Below, in pieces: positions 1 through 6,791 of a stretch of DNA of 41,824 bases. The notes beneath the pieces are model-generated. The model searched no databases, was not told the origin of the DNA, and saw nothing but the letters and a program-made list of their open reading frames with translations. The translations under genes and the position numbers were made by a program. The stretch's first letter is position 1, and every line of letters begins with the position of its first letter. Origin of the DNA: Solimicrobium sp. (GTDB taxonomy: Bacteria; Pseudomonadota; Gammaproteobacteria; Burkholderiales; Burkholderiaceae_D); NCBI GenBank assembly GCA_021155915.1, contig JAJNBE010000012.1, positions 1 through 41,824 of the forward strand, in the 5' to 3' direction.

Positions 1-1
1 G

Positions 2-1453
2 AAGCGGGAAGAAATCATTAATTCCGCCATAGAGAAATTAGACAACGCGTGCCCCCGTGCTCTTCAGGATCCGGAACAGGCCAATGCGTTTATCCGGCAC
101 TTAATACAGCTGGCCGTTCCTTTTCTTAGCGGAATGGCGAAAATGAAAAGCTGGTTTACCCCTCCAACGGAGAACCGGTTAGAGACTTTTCAGGTGGCCG
201 CAAAACAACTCACCCGGGCAAATCTTCTGGTGTTTAGCGGAACTCCCCGGGAAATCGCTGCACACATAATGGACTATTTAGATAATCCATCTCTGATGGC
301 AATGCGGTTGGTATCGGCAGCGGCTTGTGACCAGGCGGAAAAAAAGTTAATTCCCCACTGCCTAAAATTTGATCAGCTCGCAATCGGGTCAAGCGCGGAT
401 GGATATACGTATTACGAACATGTCAATATTCCTGCTGTACGCATCAAATTGGAGAATATAGCGCGAAAAGAGGAGGCCGCCATTGCTCAGTTCGTGGTCA
501 CAGACAATGAGGCCTTGTTTGCTCAATTCATCAGAAGTCTGGCTAAGAATAAACACGTAAAAACCCTTCATTTAGATCTAGGTTCCAATCGTTTGGGGAA
601 AAATACCCGGGTGCTGACGAGGGTGATTCAACGGCTCTCCCTGCTTCCGAATCTCACGAGCCTGGATGTTGATGGTAATTATTTGGACGACAGGGGCGCG
701 GAAATTATTTCGGTGCTTCCAAATCTCATGCATTTGAATATTCGTTTGAACCAGCTGGGACCGTCGGGTGCCGGTTTCATTTCCAGGCTGTCGACTCTCA
801 TGCGTTTGGAGATTGGTGGAAACCAGATAGGTGATAGAGGTGCAGAGTCGATTTCCACGCTGTCAAAACTCACGGATCTGGAAATTAGCAGAAGCGGTAT
901 GGGCTGGCGGGGTGTGGAATTCCTTTCCAGGCTGCCGAAACTCACGAGTCTCAATATCGGTTCGAATGATTTGGGAGAGACCGGTGCGGAGACGCTTTCC
1001 AGCCTGTCGAATATCACGAATCTGTCCACCGGATGGAACCAGTTGGGTAAGGCGGGTGCGGAGCCTATTTCCAAGCTACCGAATCTTACGCGTCTGGATA
1101 TTCGTAGCAATGGGCTGGAAGATACGGACACACAGTTCCTTTCTACCCTGCAGAATCTCACAAATCTGAATATTGGCTGGAATAAGACCGGGAAGGTGGC
1201 CGGGCAATTCATCTCCACATTGCCAAAGCTCATGCGTTTGCATATTGATCACAACGAATTGGAGGATGTAGACGCGGAGTTCATTTCCACTCTACCGAAC
1301 CTCACAACTCTGGATATTAGTGGGAATTGTTTAACGGGTGTATCCGCAGAGAGGATTGTCAAGTTAAAGAATATTAAGAATCTCGATATTCGATTTAATC
1401 CCCTGGGTGATAAGCATATGTGGCTGTCAGAAAACACCATAGGAACAATTTGA
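2..1453 (+). CDS. F-box and GALA-like leucine-rich-repeat protein (5' partial), putative host-directed effector
   Basis: The reading frame is open to the window edge, so the true start lies upstream; ATG 134 is only the first ATG inside the window and has no convincing ribosome binding site. Counting from ATG 134, residues about 37-72 fit an F-box (TPREIAAHIMDYLDNPSL, then MRLVS). From residue about 171 on there are eleven 24-residue LRR units of the type LPxLxxLdIxxNxLGxxGAExIS, after a more diverged first unit. F-box plus 24-residue repeats with a conserved Gly-Ala pair is the plan of the Ralstonia GALA (RipG) type III effectors, which join host SCF ubiquitin ligases. I infer a secreted effector of the same kind. 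No signal peptide can be judged because the N-terminus is missing. It stands alone, on the strand opposite the following ABC importer operon. The LRR assignment is firm; the F-box and effector role are inference. Confidence 0.8.
   Translation, partial: KREEIINSAIEKLDNACPRALQDPEQANAFIRHLIQLAVPFLSGMAKMKSWFTPPTENRLETFQVAAKQLTRANLLVFSGTPREIAAHIMDYLDNPSLMAMRLVSAAACDQAEKKLIPHCLKFDQLAIGSSADGYTYYEHVNIPAVRIKLENIARKEEAAIAQFVVTDNEALFAQFIRSLAKNKHVKTLHLDLGSNRLGKNTRVLTRVIQRLSLLPNLTSLDVDGNYLDDRGAEIISVLPNLMHLNIRLNQLGPSGAGFISRLSTLMRLEIGGNQIGDRGAESISTLSKLTDLEISRSGMGWRGVEFLSRLPKLTSLNIGSNDLGETGAETLSSLSNITNLSTGWNQLGKAGAEPISKLPNLTRLDIRSNGLEDTDTQFLSTLQNLTNLNIGWNKTGKVAGQFISTLPKLMRLHIDHNELEDVDAEFISTLPNLTTLDISGNCLTGVSAERIVKLKNIKNLDIRFNPLGDKHMWLSENTIGTI
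644..1435 (+). repeat. Eleven degenerate in-frame 72-bp tandem repeats encoding the LRR domain
   Basis: The motif ctcacg/ctcatg followed by a Leu codon recurs at exact 72-bp steps at 653, 725, 797, 869, 941, 1013, 1085, 1157, 1229, 1301 and 1373, with no phase slip. Each unit encodes one 24-residue LRR. The units are clearly related in DNA but diverged, as expected for a domain array grown by tandem duplication. Confidence 0.9.
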
Positions 1454-1791
1454 GTTGAAAGAACCGGGTGAGCATTTTGTTGATAGATACGACATCGCAG
1501 GGTGTGGTTTTAATCAATTGTTAGTCCGTTATTCTTGCCAGGGGTGTATCCAGCGGTGATTGAGACATTTTAGGAGGCAAGGAAAGTATGCCGATCCGCC
1601 CGAGAGAATGGTTCATTAATGAGGAATGACGGAAGAAAAAGGCGCGCCATTGAGTAGCCAAGAATAGAACTTCTACCCAATATTTTCGTTTTTACTTATA
1701 TATTGAAAAAGTCTTTGTTCCTCAGCACTCAAGATGTGGATTAGAATTTACTCGATTTTCGGAGGGCAAGGCATGAAGACTTCATCCCGGG
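1454..1791. other. Intergenic region between the LRR gene and the ABC importer ATPase gene
   Basis: 338 bases between the convergent ends of the LRR gene and the ATPase gene. No plausible coding frame, tRNA or strong hairpin was seen. A bidirectional terminator would be expected here, but I could not identify a convincing stem with a T-tract. Confidence 0.5.
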
Positions 1792-2586
1792 CTAACCGAG
1801 CAATAAAGCATCGTCGTCAATTTCTTCACCGCGTACCTTTTCAAACATGCTGAGAAGACCGGAAACTCCTAGCTTTTGACGTTCTTCTCCCTCTAAGTCG
1901 AGTACCACCTGGCCTTGGTGAAGCATTACGGTACGAGTGCCATAGTCTAACGCTTGCCGCATGCTATGAGTGACCATCATGGCAGTCAGCTTGTTCTCTT
2001 CGATAATTTTTCGGGTTAAATTGAGCACAAATGAAGCTGTTTTCGGATCCAACGCGGCCGTATGCTCATCAAGCAAGAGGAGTTTGGAGGGCTGCAGTGA
2101 GGCCATTAGCAAACTGATCGCTTGACGCTGGCCACCAGACAGTAGGCCCATGCGGTCGTGCAATCTATTTTCAAGGCCAAGACCGAGTAGCTCTAGCTTT
2201 TCCTTAAAGAGGTCGGACATTGGGCTGATGGACGCATGACCCAGGCCCCTAAGCCGACCCCGTCCTATGGCCAGAGCCATGTTCTCTTCGATTGTCAGGG
2301 AGTCACAAGTTCCGGCCATAGGATCTTGGAAGACCCGGGATACGAATTGCGCTCGCTCCCAAACGGGCATACCGGTAATGTCTCTGTCATCAATGCTAAT
2401 ACTTCCGACGTCTATAAAAAGGTCGCCACTAAGTGCATTGAGTAGGGTTGATTTGCCAGCGCCGTTTGAGCCGATGACGCAAACAAATTGGCCTTCGGGA
2501 ATTGTGATATTAAGTCCCCTCAGGACATGATTTTCGACAGGAGAGCCGGGGTTAAAAGTAACGTGAAGATTTTGGGCAATAATCAT
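1792..2586 (-). CDS. ABC importer ATPase, TrpXYZ-type amino-acid transporter family
   Basis: 264-residue cytoplasmic ATPase that would power uptake by the permease encoded just upstream. Walker A GSNGAGKST lies at residues 39-47, the Q-loop near FQDP at 87-90, the signature LSGGQRQA at 149-156, Walker B LLLLDE at about 169-174 and the H-loop His at 207 in VTHS. All catalytic elements are intact. The ATG overlaps the permease stop by 4 bp (ATGA), so the two are translationally coupled. With a PF04392-type binding protein at the head of the operon, the set matches importers annotated as putative tryptophan/tyrosine transporters. The substrate cannot be read from the sequence. Confidence 0.9.
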   Translation of the reverse strand: MIIAQNLHVTFNPGSPVENHVLRGLNITIPEGQFVCVIGSNGAGKSTLLNALSGDLFIDVGSISIDDRDITGMPVWERAQFVSRVFQDPMAGTCDSLTIEENMALAIGRGRLRGLGHASISPMSDLFKEKLELLGLGLENRLHDRMGLLSGGQRQAISLLMASLQPSKLLLLDEHTAALDPKTASFVLNLTRKIIEENKLTAMMVTHSMRQALDYGTRTVMLHQGQVVLDLEGEERQKLGVSGLLSMFEKVRGEEIDDDALLLG

Positions 2587-3521
2587 TTCTGTCCCTGATT
2601 CTGCGCTTTTTCTGCCGTGCTAATACACGTTTTTGCTCTGCTGCGTATAGCGAACCTTTTCTTGTAGTTCGGTAGAAAAAGTGCCGTAGCCACCAAGATT
2701 GCAGTGACTAAGTTGAGGTCTTGCGCTTGCAAGCCGATTGAGTCGAAGCTGAGCGCAAGCGCGATAAAAAATCTGTAGAGGACTGCGCCAAGTACACAGG
2801 ATATCGTAGTAATCCAAAATTTTCTCGCACTAATCAAGGTTTCGCCAATTATCACCGCAGCCAAACCGGCCACTATGGTTCCGATACCCATAGAGATGTC
2901 AGCACCGCCTTGGGTTTGGGCAAATAGCGCTCCAGCTAATCCGATCAAGCTATTGGCGATGGTTATTCCGAGTAGCGTCAATTTGTCAGTAGATACACCT
3001 TGTGCCCTGGCCATTCGAGCATTAACTCCGGTGGCGCGCATGGCTAATCCGATTTCCGAACTGAAAAAACGGTTCACCAGCAGTGTGATGACTAGCACTA
3101 CTACTGAGAGCACCAGCGGCTGCGACCAATACAGTGATAATCCTGGCGGCTGAGTTAGTGTAAATACGGTTGCCGCATTAATGAGAGGCACATTGGGTGC
3201 ACTCATTACACGCAGGTTAATCGAATACAAAGCAATCATTACTAAAATGCCTGCAAGCAGTTGCATTACTTTCATGCGAACATTCAACCATGCCGTAACA
3301 AAACCGGCTAATCCAGCTATCAAAGCAGCAATGGCAGTAGCAAGGAATGGATTTAGCCCCTTAACCAGTAACACGGCGGCAACCGCGCCACCGAGGGGAA
3401 AACTTCCGTCTGCGGTCATGTCTGGAAAATTAAGCACTCTAAAAGCGATTAATACGCCCAGGCCAACCAATGCAAAAATCATCCCGATTTCAATTGCGCC
3501 CAGTACTGATAATAAATTCAT
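2583..3521 (-). CDS. ABC importer permease, TrpXYZ / branched-chain (LivH-like) family
   Basis: 312-residue polytopic inner-membrane protein with about eight hydrophobic segments. The N-terminus (LSVLGAIEIGMIFALVGLGV) and the motif around residues 160-200 (AMRATGVNARMARAQGV) are typical of the BPD_transp_2 permeases that partner PF04392 binding proteins. It is the middle gene of a three-gene minus-strand operon: the binding protein ends 65 bp upstream and the ATPase overlaps its stop by 4 bp. Only one permease gene is present, so a homodimer is expected. The charged C-terminal tail after the last membrane segment is cytoplasmic by inference. Confidence 0.88.
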   Translation of the reverse strand: MNLLSVLGAIEIGMIFALVGLGVLIAFRVLNFPDMTADGSFPLGGAVAAVLLVKGLNPFLATAIAALIAGLAGFVTAWLNVRMKVMQLLAGILVMIALYSINLRVMSAPNVPLINAATVFTLTQPPGLSLYWSQPLVLSVVVLVITLLVNRFFSSEIGLAMRATGVNARMARAQGVSTDKLTLLGITIANSLIGLAGALFAQTQGGADISMGIGTIVAGLAAVIIGETLISARKFWITTISCVLGAVLYRFFIALALSFDSIGLQAQDLNLVTAILVATALFLPNYKKRFAIRSRAKTCISTAEKAQNQGQK

Positions 3522-3586
3522 AGTTGTGTTTTTCTTTGATATTCCCTGAGTTTCACGCCAATTATGGGACGCCGCGCCTGCCCTTA

Positions 3587-4570
3587 TTATCGTTCAACGA
3601 CTTTTGCCGACTTTAAAAATGAGTCAGACAGAATTAATCCTTGACGCTTTGCAGCTGACAGATTTACGTGAAGGTCGAGATTGGCGCTGGATTGCGGCGC
3701 GATTGACCCTACGGCTTCACCCTTCAAAACGCGCACGACAATCTTTCCAGTCTGGCGGCCGATGTCAAGATAGTTCAAACCCAGCCCGAATGCCGCACCC
3801 TGTTTAACCATTAAGGTGTCACCAGCAAATACAGGTATCTTCGCTTCATCGGCAACTTTAATGAGAGCCGCAAGCGCAGTGACAAGAGTGCTGTCTGTCG
3901 ACGCAAAGAAGAGGTCGACTTTGCCCACAAGATTGCGAGCCGCAGAGGACACATCTACGCTCCGTGGGGCAGCTGACGCCACGACGGTGTATCCATAAGC
4001 GGTAGCCGAACCCTTCAGAGCCTTCACAAAGGAAGCTGAATTGGCTTCGCCCGGATTGTATATCACGCCTATGCGCTTTACATTGGGAGCTCCGCGCTTA
4101 ATTATGTCCAATTGCTTTTCAACTGCCACGGTATCGGCTACGCCAGAGATGTTCGTCCCGGAGCCAGCTGATGTGCTCTTCACCAAGCCTGCTGCTATGG
4201 GATCGGCAACCGCGCTAAATACGATGGGGATGTCTTTGGTAGCAACAGCAACAGCCTGTGCGGATGGGGTGGATATGGCAACGATCACATCAGCTCTATC
4301 TCCCACAAACTTACGAGCAATTTGTGCTGCGGTTGCCGTGTTGCCTTGAGCAGTTTGAGCTTGAATTTTCAAGTTTTTACCCACTTCGTAGCCAGCTGTC
4401 TTAAGTTCTTGCTTAACCCCCTCTTGCACTGCCTCCAATGCTGGATGATCCACAATAGTTATCATTGAAACAGATTTGACTGGGTCTTGAGCGAATGCGG
4501 AAGAGGTAAGCATTGATGCACAATAAGTTATAGCTAATAGAGAAATATAAGAAAAATTTTTGATTTTCAT
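3587..4570 (-). CDS. ABC importer periplasmic substrate-binding protein (PF04392/TrpX-like)
   Basis: 327-residue exported protein. I chose ATG 4570 because it begins a normal signal peptide (MKIKNFSYISLLAITYCASM, cleavage likely after SSAFA); an in-frame TTG at 4642 would add 24 residues ahead of the signal and is unlikely. The mature part has the two-lobed layout of the PF04392 family: SMITIVDHPALEAVQEGVKQ at the start, IVFSAVADPIAAGLV in the first lobe, RIGVIYNPGEANS at the hinge, and FAGDTLMVKQGAAFGLGLNY in the second lobe. It heads the importer operon. Members are usually annotated as tryptophan/tyrosine-binding, but the ligand here is unproven. Confidence 0.9.
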   Translation of the reverse strand: MKIKNFSYISLLAITYCASMLTSSAFAQDPVKSVSMITIVDHPALEAVQEGVKQELKTAGYEVGKNLKIQAQTAQGNTATAAQIARKFVGDRADVIVAISTPSAQAVAVATKDIPIVFSAVADPIAAGLVKSTSAGSGTNISGVADTVAVEKQLDIIKRGAPNVKRIGVIYNPGEANSASFVKALKGSATAYGYTVVASAAPRSVDVSSAARNLVGKVDLFFASTDSTLVTALAALIKVADEAKIPVFAGDTLMVKQGAAFGLGLNYLDIGRQTGKIVVRVLKGEAVGSIAPQSSANLDLHVNLSAAKRQGLILSDSFLKSAKVVER

Positions 4571-4739
4571 GGTTTTGGCGGATTGAAAGTAAATACTCTG
4601 TAGTTGAGAAGTAAATGGGAAAAACGAAGAGTGAATGTGCAACGAAAACTTTGCTAAGTAGAAATAACTAGCAACATCACAAGTTAAACAAAAGATTACT
4701 GAAGCGTGATTTTGACTGGTTGCATCGGCTTAATACTCA

Positions 4740-5519
4740 TCATGAGAACTGGCTGAAGTTCGGTTTTCGTTTTTGAAAAAAAGCCATCATGGCTTCTTTG
4801 GCTTCGGGCGCATGTAACATCATCGAAAATTGTTTCATTTCTTCCCGCATTACATCATTAACTAATTGGGCGTTGGTCGATTTCATTAGGCGTTTAGTGG
4901 CGCGTAACGACGATGCTGGCAAAGCCACTAATTTCATAGCTTGTTGATTGGCGAAAGAAAGTAAATCTTTGGCTGGAATGACCTTATTTGCCATGCCTGT
5001 TTCAACTGCTTCCTGTGCGCTAAATGCTTCGCCTAGTAAAAGTTTTTCGGCGGCGCGATGATAGCCTCCTATTTTTTGTAGAAGCAGGCTGGATGCAAAT
5101 TCCGGACATAAGCCAAGTTGAGTAAATGGCATGCTGAGTTTAGCTTCATCGGATAAATAAACTAAATCACAATGCATTAACATGGTGGTTCCGATGCCGA
5201 TAGCTAAACCGGTAACGGCGGCAATGACCGGTTTTTGCGCGCTACTTAATGCGACCATAAATTGAACAACCGGACTTTTTTCGCTATCGGTATTGATAAA
5301 CTGATCTGCATGGTTAATAAAATCTTCCAAGTCATTTCCGGCGGTGAAAATGCTATCTGAACCGGTAAATACAATTACGCGTATTTCGTGATCTGCTTCG
5401 GCAGAAAGCAACGCTTCAACCATCTCTTGATACATGGCAGTAGTGATGGCATTCTTTTTTTCCGGACGATTAAACGTGATAGTGAAGATACCGTTTTTTT
5501 TGCTGGTAAGAATGTCCAT
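4740..5519 (-). CDS. Enoyl-CoA hydratase/isomerase (crotonase fold, ECI2-like)
   Basis: 259-residue crotonase-family enzyme, last gene of the beta-oxidation operon, 11 bp after the thiolase gene. The oxyanion-hole segments are TAGNDLEDF (about residue 67) and GLAIGIGTTM (about 104-113). The segment FTQLGLCPEFASS carries one Glu where Delta3-Delta2-enoyl-CoA isomerases of the ECI2/PECI type have their catalytic acid, and HCDLVYLSDEA is also typical of that group. This favours an isomerase helping unsaturated fatty acids into the spiral over a plain hydratase, but by eye that remains likely rather than certain. The ATG has an AAGGA-type ribosome binding site. Confidence 0.88.
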   Translation of the reverse strand: MDILTSKKNGIFTITFNRPEKKNAITTAMYQEMVEALLSAEADHEIRVIVFTGSDSIFTAGNDLEDFINHADQFINTDSEKSPVVQFMVALSSAQKPVIAAVTGLAIGIGTTMLMHCDLVYLSDEAKLSMPFTQLGLCPEFASSLLLQKIGGYHRAAEKLLLGEAFSAQEAVETGMANKVIPAKDLLSFANQQAMKLVALPASSLRATKRLMKSTNAQLVNDVMREEMKQFSMMLHAPEAKEAMMAFFQKRKPNFSQFS

Positions 5520-5530
5520 ATTATTCCTTC

Positions 5531-6727
5531 TTACATGCGCTCAAATATACCAGCTGCACCCATACCAGTACCGACGCACATGGTTACCATTCCATACTTA
5601 AGATTGTTGCGACGTAGTGCATGGATGACCGTTGCGGCACGGATTGCCCCGGTGGCCCCTAATGGATGCCCGAGTGCAATTGCACCACCCATCGGATTTA
5701 CCTTAGCTGGATCTAGTCCCAAATCCTGAACAACGGCGAGCGACTGTGCCGCAAAGGCTTCGTTTAGCTCAAACCAGTCGATTTGATCTTGCGTAATGCC
5801 AGCGGCTTGGCAGGCGACCGGAATCGCTTCTTTGGGCCCAATTCCCATAATTTCAGGCGGCACTCCGCGTACCGCGAAGGAAGCAAAACGCGCTAACGGA
5901 GTCAGGTTAAATTGTTTTAAGATTTTTTCACTTACCAGAATTAAAGCACCTGCCCCATCCGAAGTTTGTGAACTATTACCCGCCGTGACACATCCTTTAG
6001 AAGCAAATACCGGCTTTAGTTTGGCTAAACCTTCCAGTGAAGTGTCAACCCGCGCGCCTTCGTCCTTGCAGACTGTACGTTTTTTCAGTTCGATTTCGCC
6101 CGTTGCTAAATTGGGAATGCGTTCGATAACGTCAACGGATGTCATTTCTGCGTCGAAGTAGCCGGCATTTTGCGCAGCAATAGCGCGTTGGTGGGATTGT
6201 AGGGAGAATGCATCTTGCGCTTCGCGCGAGATTTTCCACTGTTGAGCGACTTTTTCAGCAGTTAACCCCATACCATAGGCCATACCGATATTTTCATCTT
6301 GGAAGATGTTCATATTGAAAGAGGGATGGTGACCCATCATCGGAATCATTGACATCGATTCCGTTCCTCCCGCAATCATCACATCAGCCTGTCCGACGCG
6401 AATACGATCTGCGGCCATGGCCACGGCCGTGATACCAGAGGCGCAAAAGCGGTTAATCGTGACGCCGCCCACAGATTTAGGCAAGCCGGCTAAAAGTACC
6501 GCCATCCGGGCGACATTGCTGCCTTGTTCGGCTTCAGGAAACGAGCAACCGATCATGGCATCTTCGATTAATTGTGGGTCTAGATTGGGCACCGCCGCCA
6601 AGGCAGATTGTAAAACCCGGACCAGAAGATCATCGGGACGCGTATTTTTAAACATACCCCGACCAGATTTGCCAATTGGTGTGCGAGTGGCGGCGACGAT
6701 ATAAGCTTCCTGAAGTTGTTTAGACAT
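5531..6727 (-). CDS. fadA: Acetyl-CoA acyltransferase (3-ketoacyl-CoA thiolase)
   Basis: 398-residue thiolase, the last step of each beta-oxidation turn, cleaving 3-ketoacyl-CoA with CoA. The nucleophilic Cys is C95 in NRFCASGITAVAM. The C-terminal active-site blocks GGAIALGHPLGATGA (His) and CVGTGMGAAGIFE (Cys) are both intact, and the length is typical. The start ATG 6727 has AAGGAA at good spacing. It follows the FadN-like gene by 64 bp and precedes the enoyl-CoA isomerase gene by 11 bp, so it is mid-operon. The fadA symbol describes the role; it could equally be filed as fadI or a generic acetyl-CoA C-acyltransferase. Confidence 0.93.
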   Translation of the reverse strand: MSKQLQEAYIVAATRTPIGKSGRGMFKNTRPDDLLVRVLQSALAAVPNLDPQLIEDAMIGCSFPEAEQGSNVARMAVLLAGLPKSVGGVTINRFCASGITAVAMAADRIRVGQADVMIAGGTESMSMIPMMGHHPSFNMNIFQDENIGMAYGMGLTAEKVAQQWKISREAQDAFSLQSHQRAIAAQNAGYFDAEMTSVDVIERIPNLATGEIELKKRTVCKDEGARVDTSLEGLAKLKPVFASKGCVTAGNSSQTSDGAGALILVSEKILKQFNLTPLARFASFAVRGVPPEIMGIGPKEAIPVACQAAGITQDQIDWFELNEAFAAQSLAVVQDLGLDPAKVNPMGGAIALGHPLGATGAIRAATVIHALRRNNLKYGMVTMCVGTGMGAAGIFERM

Positions 6728-6791
6728 TATGATGTTCCTTAAAAAGTGCGTATTTGTCGTTTTAACCTTACAGCCTCATCAACTGCGAACG

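Noticed and set aside
831..1169. 112-codon open frame in another plus-strand frame of the LRR region
   Set aside because: A repeat-derived shadow frame inside a clear LRR gene.
679..1233. 184-codon open frame on the strand opposite the LRR gene
   Set aside because: It mirrors the 72-bp repeat; low codon plausibility, no ribosome binding site, and the plus-strand protein explains the region.
3181..3549. Open frames antisense to the ABC importer permease and binding protein
   Set aside because: They are complementary to well-supported genes and have no recognisable motif.
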